Assembly (NCBI RefSeq): GCF_000516985.1
Contig: NW_006917093.1
Span: 3,534,001 to 3,598,000 of the forward strand
Reading direction: 5' to 3'
Origin: Pestalotiopsis fici W106-1
Taxonomy: Eukaryota > Ascomycota > Sordariomycetes > Amphisphaeriales > Sporocadaceae
Length of the DNA: 64,000 bases
The first letter of the stretch is position 1, and every line of letters starts with the position of its first letter. This document shows positions 21,274 to 31,618 of the stretch, piece after piece. The position numbers and the translations under genes are program-made. The notes beneath the pieces were generated by a model. It was not told where the DNA came from, searched no databases, and saw nothing but the letters and a program-made list of their open reading frames with translations.

Positions 21274-21927
21274 GTTGCTACACTTCTCGCCTCGACTGTA
21301 CTCTTTTCGGCTTACAATTATCATGATTAGACATTGTGTATTCGGACGTAAACCGATCCCAGACAGCTGATTTTGGCAATTCGACCGTCCGATCTTGCAT
21401 AGCTGCTGCAATGCAGAATATTTCGCTGGTCTCAAATGCATTAGTTCAAAATTATAGGGAAAAAAAAGCGAGGAAAAAAAAAAAATTTAATATGTCTCTA
21501 AATACGATTTAATCCAAGGCTGTATATAAAGTGCTATAGTTCAGATGCAAGTCCAACGTTTTATTACAGAGAACTGTAAACGTGAAATATAACCAATAGT
21601 TTGTAGGATCATGTTGATTTACAGAGATGGCTATTGGCGCTAGATTTTGGCTTCAGTGGCGCTTCTAGTTACTTGAGCTCTAGGCGGGCAGTGCCCTGAA
21701 CGGGAGCTATAGACGGGACCTAAGAACGCTAGGTTGGGTACCTTGGTGTAATGACATGACCTACTACTCACCTCAGGTAGTGGCTGGCGTCAGTTGTGGC
21801 TCTTGACAAGAACCTCTACTAATCCACGCTACACCTTCGTCACACTCGATGCCTTTTTGATACTTTATCAGCACCTGCGACACCAGTCCACTTACACACC
21901 AGACGTCTCGAATCATGGATATCGATC
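21274..21927. other. Intergenic, upstream of Tti2
   Basis: About 0.65 kb with an A-rich patch near 21461-21490. No gene recognised. Confidence 0.5.
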
Positions 21928-23821
21928 ATGGCTACCGAATCCGACATGTTTGAAGCTTTATTGAAAGCCTCGGGCCGAATCCGCGAGACAGACGATTCAC
22001 CAAACGTGGTGAGCGAGCTGGCAAAATGTGTGCCGAGTTAAAACCTCAAACCCAGAGTTGATCAGTAACAGCTGACACCTTCCTAGCCCTCCCTCACAAA
22101 TTCCAACTCGAGGATCTTCTTCGCAATGTCATAGCACCGGACCACTCGGTAAATATTCCATTAAAATCTCTGCATCTCTTCATTACACAGCCAAGCGAAA
22201 ACTAATACTGCACAGGGCGACATTCAATTTCTGAGAGCACTGCTCGTGTGCTTGAAAAGTGACCAACTAGAGACTGGACTTGAGAATGATCAGCAAGTCT
22301 TTGACAAGATTGCAAGTCATGTCACAAAGAGCATCGCACCGATAGCTCCAGACTCTGACAGTAGTGAGCGATACCATTACTTGTGTGTGTGTATACCAAG
22401 GAGTTATGCATCTGACCTGTTTATAACAGCTTCTGTGAGATGGCAACCCATCGCCTCCAAGGGTGAGGTCGGACTAGCTATCCTGGAATCCCTACAAGGC
22501 ACATACAAGGCAAAGCTGGACCCCAAGGTCCTTGTGGCCACAACGGCATTTACCAACCCGCAGGACCCATGGACGACACAGGCCGCAGGAACATTGGCGC
22601 AAACAATCCTGGCCGCGGCCCTAGATAGACCCGGCGCCAAAGAGACGCTCATCACCTCGACCATTCTGACGACCTTTCTGCGGCCTCTATTCTCCCGGTC
22701 TCGCCCCGCCACCGTCACGGCGTCAGGTCGCAAGGCCGAGTTTGTCGAGCCGGCACGGTACGCTGGCGCCGCGCCCGATGGCCCGACCGAGGCCGAGCTT
22801 AAACCGTGGAAGTATGCCCACGCCTACGCCGTGACCGTGTTTGCATGGGCCGTTGAACACGCGAATCAGGACTTGCTAGCGGCGCACTGGCACCTCTTCA
22901 CTCCCGTGCTGCTGACGCTGCTCGATGAAGCTCGGACCGACGTCAAGGTGCGCGCCATGCGCATCTTCAGCGCCTTTTGGGCACGCTGCCCGCCCGGTCT
23001 CATGGCCAGGGTCGGTCTGGCCAACGTCTTTGAGCAGGCCATCTTTCCCGCCGTGCTCTTTCTGCCCACCCTGACCCCCGAGGACGAATCGATTCGGATA
23101 CTAAATGTCGCGTATCCTGCTCTGTTCCAAATTGCCGGTTTGCCTTATCCCGAAAACGTTATCGGCGAGCCCGTGAAGCAGCCAGAGTTTACAGAAGCAC
23201 AGAGGAAAATGCTGGATACAATCATTCGGCAAGGTCTACTGGTCGGGTATCACCACGCAAACGAGCACATTCGACTGACAGAGCTCTTCTGCAACAAAGC
23301 AACGTCTATTGTCAATGGCATGGGTATACTATCTGTGAAGCATCTCAAGGTTCGTTCCCACTTTACGTCATTACGCTCTACGCTATCAAACAACAAAAAC
23401 GCTACAAAACTCCAAATGATGCAATGCTAACGACAACTCTACTCAGAACTTGCTTCCCATGGTGGCAGAAATCATGACGGAGCCCTTTGGCACCAAATAT
23501 CCACCTGCTTTGCTTGCCGCTAATCAACTGATTCAGACCATTATGCGGTGCTGTTGGCCACGTATTGGTTGTTACGGCACCGAGATCATCCGCATCTTGA
23601 CAACTTGTTACCTCCATATCGAGGATGAGGATTCATTCCCCAGCGGCTCCCCTAGCAAAGAGGATTTGAAAACTGCGCTGTCGAAGACAACTGGGATTCT
23701 CGCAAAGATCCTGGAAAATGAAATGGTTCTCCTCTCCGAGACCGTCTCTCCGCTGGTCGAGAAAGAGCCTCTGCTTGCGGATCTTTTCACGTCTGCCAAG
23801 ATTCATCCTAGTGCTGCTTAG
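21928..23821 (+). CDS. Tti2-family protein (Tel2-Tti1-Tti2 complex)
   Basis: HEAT-repeat-like helical protein matching the Tti2 family by its overall pattern: WAVEHANQDLLAAHWHLFTP, LLTLLDEARTDVKVRAMRIF and LPTLTPEDESIRILNVAYPAL. Tti2 acts with Tel2 and Tti1 as a cochaperone that stabilises PI3-kinase-related kinases such as TOR and ATM/ATR. Five exons are supported: 21928 to about 22027 or 22036 (two possible phase-1 donors), 22087-22148, 22216-22363, 22430-23349 and 23447-23821. The 66-nt intron 22364-22429 has no in-frame stop and is a multiple of three, but it has GTGAGC, CTGAC and CAG signals, so I treat it as spliced. The stop lies 65 bp from the convergent Fig4 stop. Confidence 0.75.
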
Positions 23822-23886
23822 AGATATGGGTACTCCTCGAATGTAGCACTCAAGGGTGTTTGGAACGCATCTGCTACCGTCGAGTC

Positions 23887-26800
23887 CTAATCGACAGGCT
23901 GCTGTTTGAAAAGGCTCTTGCCTCTCAGCCACTTGCCGTAGGCCTTGTACCTCTTCTTGGGCAGATCCTCTTCCGTGACCGTTAAGGGATTATCACCAAT
24001 CCTAAACAAGTCCCAGAATGCATTAACGTCCTCCTCTGGCACCGTGTTGTTATGATCTGCCAAACCGTCCGTCTGCCAGCTGCCGTTTAGATACTCTGTA
24101 TACTCGGAAGCGTCGACATCGGCAGGTGCTTCGTTGGAGACGACCAAAGGTAGCGATTGCGGATGTGAAATGTAACGCTGATACTCGTCCGTGTCATGCG
24201 CATCAACGGAGGGGTTGAGCGATTCATGAACCATGCTCTTGAAAGTCCACTGCGCCGCCGTAGATTTCTCCTGTGGCGTCTGTTTGCGAGGCACCGCAGC
24301 ATTGCCAGTGGTTTCCTTCATGATGCCCTGGGGTACCGTAGGCTTGCTATCTAGTGATACAGGCTGCAACCAGCGTTGAATGGAAATACCACGACTATTT
24401 GTGCGCTCAGCCGCGTGTGCATCTGCCTCATCTGCCTTGCCTTTGCGAGGAGTGTGGGGGTCGACAATGGTGACCTCCTTCTTGCTGGCATTTGATGTCT
24501 TCTTTCTCTCGTGGACTTCAGCGTCACTTTCGGTCCGGACGCGGAATGGACTGAGGTCATACCGGCCCTCCTGAGTAGATTTCAAAGGAATGTACTTGAT
24601 GGTCGAGTTCATCTTGTAGGGGAACATTTTCAGGAATGACGACAGAGTCGACGGTCTGTAGTATTCTAGCCAGTAATCGTCGTAAAATGAAACTTGCTTG
24701 AGTTTGCCCGGACCCCTTGGCTCAACATAGTTGGGAAGCATGCGCTTCTGCAGGTATCTTGGAGTAAACCAGCGAATGTAGTGATGGGGAACCTTTTCGA
24801 GCCATGCCCTGGGGTCCGTGTGATGCAAGTAGTAATCCGTCGACAAATCCCACAGCATTGGCTGTCCCTGGGCGAATATGTAATTGCCCAAGAACAAGTT
24901 GTAGGCCTCTTGACGCTGGCTATCCAGGAAGGAGTTGTTATAGTAGCGTTTGAAGCTCTCAATCATGTCACGCGAGTGACTGGTCCATTGGTTGATTTTG
25001 CGGTAAGTCTCCATGGTATTTACCAGTTGAGATCCTCCATACTGCACAGCAATGGTGTCGCCGTGGTCATGGTACATGTGAGTAAAGAGATTGACGGCGT
25101 CCGTGTCATACTCGATCGAGGTGTCTTCAAGTATGCCGAGAGCATGGAGCTGATGACCGAGAGCACGCTTACCGATAACGAATTGTGCGGCATTGGTTCG
25201 GTCAAGACAGTCGATACAATTTGTTCTCGCCACGCCGTTTTGGACTTGAGTGGGCGAGATGACACCGTCTCCATTCTGGAAAAATCCCGTCGTGGTGACT
25301 ACGTGCTCGGCAATGCTTTCTAGTGTGCCAATGACATCTTGGTCGCGACTCTTAGCAGCTCGACTCATGTCCCAATGTTTCTGGATGATCTGGTGTTCAT
25401 CTGGCAAAAATTGGTTCAGGTAGTTGATGCAATTTGTGTACTCGTGGAGCAACTTTGACTCTCTGGGCGTTCTCTCTCTCGCCTTGACAAGATTCAGGAC
25501 ATATATGGGTGAGCCATATCTCTCGAAAAGATTATCGAAATGCAGTGCTGCAGCAGTATAGAAAGGATCCACGAGATTAAGCTCTATTGGCGGTTTGGGG
25601 GTAACACCAATGTTATCTTGCGTCCAGTAGAGGGGAATGCTGCCTCGATGTTGAACATACGAAGTATATTGAGGACTGGCAAAGAATTTGGGACCTGGCG
25701 AGTGGAATGACGTGGTAAGCGACTCTGACACGATTTGCTCCGTCTCAACATCATTCGCGACATATCCCACGTCATTTGCGCCTCTCTTGAGGAATCTGGC
25801 GCCGGCAAAGAAGCGAGATCTTCTTGCAATCACGGTGATATGAGCTGTCCGCCCGTATATCGACACAGCAGCTTGATCAATATAACCATGGACAATGGGC
25901 CGGCACCAATCAAACGGTTCATGCAGGGCTTCGTTGCCTGGCTCAAGCAAATGGTTGTTCCACACAAACATTGGATTGGGATCTTCATAGGTAGTTCCAG
26001 GCAAGCCATTTATAAGGGCAATTCGCTCCCTTGTAATGTTGTGCTGTAGGGTTCGGGTGATATCGTACGAGTAGCTATAGTAGAACGACCTTGTCAGATC
26101 CAAGTTGTTAAGAATGCCCAGAAAGCGCGACTCTTCCGTGTTGCGGATATCTGGTTTGAACTTGGGTGGCGTTAGTGGTATCAGTTCTGTGCCGTCAATC
26201 TGGTAAATGTAGTGGCCGCCAATCATGGCCACAGTACTCTTCTTGGTGATGAGCAGCATGTAGTACGGCCCAGTGAACTTGATAAAACCGAGGAGGCCCC
26301 ACGTGGTACAGCGCTGCTTTATCCCGCCAGTGCCCTTGTTGCCATCGTCAATAGTATCCAAGATGCCGGCCATCTCCTTCTGACTGTATACAATCTTCTC
26401 GTCGACAATGTTCAGGTCCGAGTCGTGAGTGTTGCGATCAATCTTGAGGATGCGGTACCGCTTCTCCGTCACATCTCCGCCTACGATATAGTACCGGCTG
26501 GCTGTCTCGTAAAGCGTAAACTTGTGCATCTTGTAAAACGACCGCGCTTGGGTCTGTTCGTCTTCTTGCGGCATATCTTCTCTCGAGGGGTCGGGACTGC
26601 GAGTGCGGACAAAGGGCTGGGCTACGGCAGGTTCTTCGTCGGTGTCATCCTCGACGGTGCGTTTTTGGGTCTGAACCTTCTGCGCCAGGGTCTCGCTGCT
26701 AGTATTGTTCTGCAAAAGAGGAAAGACGGGCTCGGGGGACGACTCTCGTTCGCCCAAGTACACGGCATCGCTGCCAGCGCTGTGGGAAGGGCCGCCAGGG

Positions 26801-26904
26801 CCGTCGGGGTGACCGTTGTTCTGGCTAGTGTTGGCCTTGGAGGTGCCGAATTCAGCAGAATCCCCAGCCGTCATTGTTTCTGCTTCTGCTGCTTCAAAAT
26901 TCAT
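23887..26904 (-). CDS. fig4: Fig4-type polyphosphoinositide 5-phosphatase (Sac domain)
   Basis: Intron-less, 1005 residues from ATG 26904 (MNFEAAEAE); the open frame upstream starts only with TTG. After a disordered N-terminus come KFTLYETASRYYIVGGD and the Sac domain, with the P-loop catalytic motif RTNCIDCLDRTNAAQ (Cx5RT, about residue 560) and FLPDEHQIIQKHWDMSRAAK, a Fig4 signature. The C-terminal part ends with a Fig4-like EEDVNAFWDLFRIGD segment. Fig4 dephosphorylates PI(3,5)P2 and also supports its synthesis with Fab1 and Vac14 on vacuolar/endosomal membranes. Key catalytic residues look intact. Convergent with Tti2. Confidence 0.93.
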   Translation of the reverse strand: MNFEAAEAETMTAGDSAEFGTSKANTSQNNGHPDGPGGPSHSAGSDAVYLGERESSPEPVFPLLQNNTSSETLAQKVQTQKRTVEDDTDEEPAVAQPFVRTRSPDPSREDMPQEDEQTQARSFYKMHKFTLYETASRYYIVGGDVTEKRYRILKIDRNTHDSDLNIVDEKIVYSQKEMAGILDTIDDGNKGTGGIKQRCTTWGLLGFIKFTGPYYMLLITKKSTVAMIGGHYIYQIDGTELIPLTPPKFKPDIRNTEESRFLGILNNLDLTRSFYYSYSYDITRTLQHNITRERIALINGLPGTTYEDPNPMFVWNNHLLEPGNEALHEPFDWCRPIVHGYIDQAAVSIYGRTAHITVIARRSRFFAGARFLKRGANDVGYVANDVETEQIVSESLTTSFHSPGPKFFASPQYTSYVQHRGSIPLYWTQDNIGVTPKPPIELNLVDPFYTAAALHFDNLFERYGSPIYVLNLVKARERTPRESKLLHEYTNCINYLNQFLPDEHQIIQKHWDMSRAAKSRDQDVIGTLESIAEHVVTTTGFFQNGDGVISPTQVQNGVARTNCIDCLDRTNAAQFVIGKRALGHQLHALGILEDTSIEYDTDAVNLFTHMYHDHGDTIAVQYGGSQLVNTMETYRKINQWTSHSRDMIESFKRYYNNSFLDSQRQEAYNLFLGNYIFAQGQPMLWDLSTDYYLHHTDPRAWLEKVPHHYIRWFTPRYLQKRMLPNYVEPRGPGKLKQVSFYDDYWLEYYRPSTLSSFLKMFPYKMNSTIKYIPLKSTQEGRYDLSPFRVRTESDAEVHERKKTSNASKKEVTIVDPHTPRKGKADEADAHAAERTNSRGISIQRWLQPVSLDSKPTVPQGIMKETTGNAAVPRKQTPQEKSTAAQWTFKSMVHESLNPSVDAHDTDEYQRYISHPQSLPLVVSNEAPADVDASEYTEYLNGSWQTDGLADHNNTVPEEDVNAFWDLFRIGDNPLTVTEEDLPKKRYKAYGKWLRGKSLFKQQPVD

Positions 26905-29170
26905 TGGGCCGGAGGGACCAAGCAACAACTTGGAGGAACTGGGCTGTTACGCAACAGAATACTAGCTAGGACGACGGGTCATTTGATCGACAAACGCGCT
27001 CTTCAATGGCAACAGTGTGGAATTGGCGGACCCCGCCCGGCATGAGAGTCTGTTGTCTCGCTTTGTCTGGCGCCTTGGAGGTGGAGGGGGCAAGGCCAAA
27101 CTACAGTGATTAGAAGCGCAATCGTCTCCGCGGCCGTGCTTGTGTTTCCCCAAGTCGAAAGGTGGGTTGGAGATGGAATTATCATGTTCAGATCTTCAGG
27201 CGTTCCTTTCATGGACATGTGCCTCCCACCTAAACCTAGTATGTAGTAACTATTTGGCATGGTGGGGATGCACTTGGAGCCAGTAACTTCCTGCTTGTCC
27301 CGCAGCTTGAGGACCCTGGGAAAACCGTCATACCTAGTACATTACTTGTGGGCCTTTCACCTCCTGTAAGTCACAGCATGTACTGTATTATACTTTGTAT
27401 GTATGTAGGTCTGAATTCAAAGTCTTTAAAGCCCTGGACAAAAGTATCATCTAAGAATCAAGTAACTTGGCAATATATTCGACATTGGCAGGTAGCTTAC
27501 AGAACAATCTTTTCAAAAAATAAGTTGCCTGGTTTCATTACGCCTATCATAACGCAACTGTGGTTGCACACGTAGGCACATGCCCAAAAACAGACATCCA
27601 AAGCATTTCAAATATCACTTGTCATATTTTATGCAATGGCACGTCTGATTATCATAGACTCCTAGGACCTCGAGGCAATCATGTGGAATCCGAACCCCCT
27701 CTCCTCTGCAGACGTATGTTGCCGAACCAGTCATGGCTCATTTTTGAGAATAAAATTAGTATAAATGAAAATATAGCACGTTCCGGTCAAAATTGGTATT
27801 ACACTACAGAAAATTCAAGACAGATTGCCACCTTTAATATTGTAATATGAAGATAGCAACTAAAATGCTTCAATGTGTAAGAAACCTCCAAGTAACAGTG
27901 CTAGCCAACGTTATCCCTCGTCATCGTATATAAATGGCTGGCAGGACTTGCTTCAGAAGGAATTGGTCTGCCGAGATGGGCACCCTGCATATAGTATCTG
28001 GGTTGCCTCTTTTCAAGGCATGCAATGACCCTTTGTATAAGGGCTTGGCTCCTTTGGTTTTACTGCAGTTTGCACAGTCTCACAAGTTCTAGGCAATTCC
28101 ATGCGGAAAGAGGTTACTATGCTTCTGACTGGTAACCAGATTCACCCGAGGGCGACCTGCCAAAATACTAACTGCGGAATTTACTCAGTTGAGCCAGCCG
28201 TGAGTGATTGACTGATTACAATACAATAATCTAGGCATAATCATGTTTGGACTGGGTAATGAGACAACCCGCTCTACCTTCGAGTCATCAATGGTGAGGG
28301 GTGAAATATAAGGTATGCAAAGACATGATTCAACTCAGAAATCCAAAGTAAATCTTTTGCTCCTAAAGGTCGGCTCACTGTTGGTGAAACGCCAAAGTAA
28401 AACCGATACTCTCAGAACGGAGCCTCATACGTCATTCTCCGACCCTACAGCATACGTCATTGAAGCATTTCGAGATGTATCCTTGATAGACCTGACGACT
28501 TCTGGTATGCATGTTCTTCAGTAACACGACATTGCCGGACAGCATCACAATCAATCTTGTTCCATAATAGGCATCATTTTGAGGATGGCCAGGCACTTGT
28601 CTCCAAGCACTTGCACATCTAATAACCCAGAAGTTTCTATAACATTGTCCAATGATCTTGAGACAACTGCCTTGTAAGACCCCTTGTAAGACTGAGAGAA
28701 TTCGCCTTGAGGCTGTTCGAGCGGCTCTTGTAGCATAACCGAGGTGTGCTACTCAATGGTAGGCAGAGAACTTTTGAGGCTCCAGGGGTATCTTGAGCAT
28801 TATGAGCATGTACAACATGAAAGCTGTATTTGTCAAAGATGACGCTATCTGCTTCAAGTTTAAACAGATCTTGATTCAGGCCGCATTATTCAAACAGTTG
28901 TAGTATCACGTGGTTCACCTGAACATGACTGCAAATGGCCGTGAGGAAGTTCTTCGGCTCCCTAGTAAGGACGTTCGAGAGTATAAGATCTGGCAGAGCA
29001 GTCACACCAAGGAAACCTGCCTTGTCAAATGCCAACATTAAATTTGGGAACGTCAATGCTTATCTCAAATCTATCAAATGCAGGAGAAGGACCAAGTAGA
29101 CTCTAGCGATGCCGACACCAGAAGTGCCAGTAACTAGATATACTTACCATCATTTTGAGTACTCAACAAC
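26905..29170. other. Gene-poor region with possible decayed minus-strand ORFs
   Basis: About 2.3 kb. On the minus strand between about 29060 and 28550 there are open stretches broken by stops. One, near 29018-28870, reads GFLGVTALPDLILSNVL and continues past a TAA into GLNQDLFKLEADSVIFDKYS, vaguely ankyrin-like. Another ATG ORF lies at 28551-28736 (-). None is assignable with confidence. The rest is AT-rich spacer and the Fig4 promoter. Confidence 0.4.
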
Positions 29171-29690
29171 ATGGCGAAAGAGGATATCAACGAAATAAAC
29201 ACGACAGCCCAGAGCGACGTAAGCGTCCCTGTTTGAGTATATCTTGCACTTGGGACATCAGCTGAAGCCGGATCAGTCTGCTAGTCACTCCGGACGAAAC
29301 AATCAAGATGAAAGTCAAATCGAGCAGTTGACGGAGGGAAAAGTGCAGAAACGCCTTGATGAGCGCATCTCTACCAAGTGTCGCAATCAACCTAGCAGCT
29401 TGGTTTCCCCTGGGACTGATCGTGCAATATCGCCGCCACCCGCAACCTTGGCTTCTGTTGGTGCGGCAGCGGTGGTAAGCTCCAGTGATGATGTCGATAA
29501 CAAACGCCCGTGGACGAGACGTCAACAAACGCTCGAGAACAATGGTCATGTCCAGCGGCAGACACCATACAGCGATTCAGCAATGTCGACGTATACTAAT
29601 CAGCGAATGAGCGAAGAACCATTTCATGGCCTCAGGCACAGCTTTCGGTCGAGCTCTAATGAGTATGACGAGGAAGAAGGGAGTCATTAG
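29171..29690 (+). CDS. Small hydrophilic, probably disordered protein of unknown function
   Basis: Proposed two-exon gene. ATG 29171 (MAKEDINEINTTAQSD) lies in a good Kozak context. Exon 1 ends at 29218 before GTAAGC, and exon 2 begins at 29277 (58-nt intron) or 29262 (43-nt intron); both keep the frame to the stop at 29690, giving 153 or 158 residues. The protein is rich in Ser, Gln, Arg and Glu, with no hydrophobic segment and an acidic YDEEEGSH end. I recognise no family. It could also be the last part of a decayed gene, since the preceding 2 kb looks eroded. Confidence 0.4.
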
Positions 29691-29873
29691 ATATGCTCAA
29701 ATTATTTCTTATTTACTCGCGATGAACACCGAGTCTGCTACAGGGTGTCATGATTCTTTGGAGGGTATTCTGTTGGGAGCGAGTTAACGCTAGTATCCAA
29801 GCTATTGCTGAACCGAAAATTGACGGAGATCGAGGGAGAGGACGGTTTCGTAGCACATTCACAGGCTGAAAAA

Positions 29874-30551
29874 TCAGAGACCGACTACTGCGTGTTCCAA
29901 AGGGTCCCGTTGTGCTTCCCAAGCAAGCCAGTCTGACCTCGTAGTACTATAAAAATTATTAACCATCAGAAAAGTGTCAAGTTAACATGATCGACTTACG
30001 GCAAGAGGCCCATTGCGTTCACCTTCCAGATGCCCAACGCCAGTGCTACGACTTGCATTGCCACATAAGAAAGCTTTGCTTGCAGCATTTTCCCCTTGTT
30101 GCCATCACTCTCGAAACGCTCAAATGCCTGATTTGTTCCTAGTATTCCCATGATGGGGTTCTTGAATGCCATAAAGACCATCATGATGCTAAAGATTTGT
30201 AAAGAGTTGCCCGACATGTACATCATGATTGCCGTCATGGGAAGCTGCTTGACAGGTGCCAGAGCAACTTCCCAAGCCTTCTTGAGCTTAAGCGTATCCG
30301 TTTCCTCTTGAGTGGGCGGTGTTCTGGCAGGAGTCTTGCTTGCTTGTTTCTATCTTGCCTATCAGCGATGTTGACCCAGGAGGAGCGCAACGACTGCCGA
30401 GTCGCAGCCCGGTGAGAAAGTCACCACGAACCTTGTTGCCAACAGCCTGCGATGCGAACCCCGGCGGATCAGGGATACCGGCGTTCTTGGACTTGGCCGG
30501 TGGTGGGTTGGTGAGATCGGCGACCCATGTAGGCACTGTCGTTGCTGCCAT
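29874..30551 (-). CDS. emc4: ER membrane protein complex subunit 4
   Basis: Three exons, 30551-30432, 30349-30000 and 29946-29874, with introns of 82 and 53 nt (phases 0 and 2), encode 180 residues, the normal Emc4 size. Diagnostic stretches are PVKQLPMTAIMMYMSGNSLQ, IFSIMMVFMAFKNPIMG, KLSYVAMQVVALALGIWKV and, in the last exon, TTRSDWLAWEAQRDPLEHA. The EMC inserts tail-anchored and multipass proteins into the ER membrane; Emc4 is one of its membrane subunits. Two to three hydrophobic helices are visible. The short third exon is required for the conserved C-terminus. Divergent from the AP-1 beta gene. Confidence 0.93.
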
Positions 30552-31618
30552 TGTAGATGAAAATTACTCGACAACGAAGTGGCTTGTCGGTGCGTTTGAA
30601 GCTGCGGAAGCCGAAAGATTGGATCGGAATAGATTGAGAGCGTGAGGGTGAGTTTGGACGACGAGGCTGACACAGTCGAGAGCACCAAGTGGCAGATCTG
30701 AAGTCAATCAAAGCAGCATCCAGTAGTAGGTAACAGGCAAGGCAGCTTGCGTGGTAGTCAGGCCAAGCGCAAGCTGTCAAGCACCAGCGGGACGGGAGAC
30801 CGCCCACGTTTTTCCCCACCGGGGTCGCGGCCCACAGTAAAGAGCCGCTCGCCGCCGCCTGTAATGGTTGTTCTCGACCCTCTGGCATGCTGCTGAGCCG
30901 TGCACGCTAGTGAGCATCCCAGCTGTCCAGAGAGGAGCCAGAGGGCCCAAGCAGCAGCCGAAGCATTGCAGGGATTCACTGACAAAGCAGGTCCAAGTTG
31001 TTTCCTGTGAGATTTCGCGTGGGTAGATGAACGGGGCCCTCAGGGGGTCGGAATCAACGGCCGTCTTTGGTGGAGCGCGACATCTCCGGCATTCATTCAA
31101 TGACTTTCCAATAATTCAACATTGTAATAACCAGGACAATTGCTTCTCACAACACCAAAAGGGAGAGCGCTTGCTACCCGCGCTCCAACCAAGATATTTC
31201 TGCCGCCGAGCCATCCGATAATTGCGACTGCTGGGGCATCTCCAAGTGCCACGCATTGCGACGACGTCCCCAAGTCCCCTTCACCCCTCCATTGAAGGTC
31301 CAGAAGCTGTTTTCGATTGGACAAACTTGCATCTACAAAGGCTGGTTGGCTCCTCCTCATCACAGGGTGTTGTTGGTCGGCAGAAGCTGGACACCAGTTA
31401 CACATTACCTTGTTCCTCGTCGCTAGCCGCATTCGAAGACCCTCCTCCGATCGAGTGCTCAGCTGGCTTGCGCCCCCGGCAAGACTCACACCAAGCACCC
31501 GAGACACGACGGGAACGTTGTGAAGCAGGAAAGAAACCTTGACAGCTGCGTAGCTTAAGGTCGTCAAAACTACACCACCACTACCACCACCAGCAGTAGC
31601 AGCAGCACCACCACCACC
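30552..31618. promoter_or_regulatory. Divergent promoter region of emc4 and AP-1 beta-adaptin
   Basis: About 1.07 kb between two divergent housekeeping genes. The AP-1 side ends in a CAC/CAG trinucleotide-rich leader directly abutting the ATG. No gene supported. Confidence 0.5.
31571..31618. repeat. CAC/CAG trinucleotide-rich 5' leader
   Basis: Imperfect ACC/CAC and CAG repeats run right up to the AP-1 beta start codon. Confidence 0.8.
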
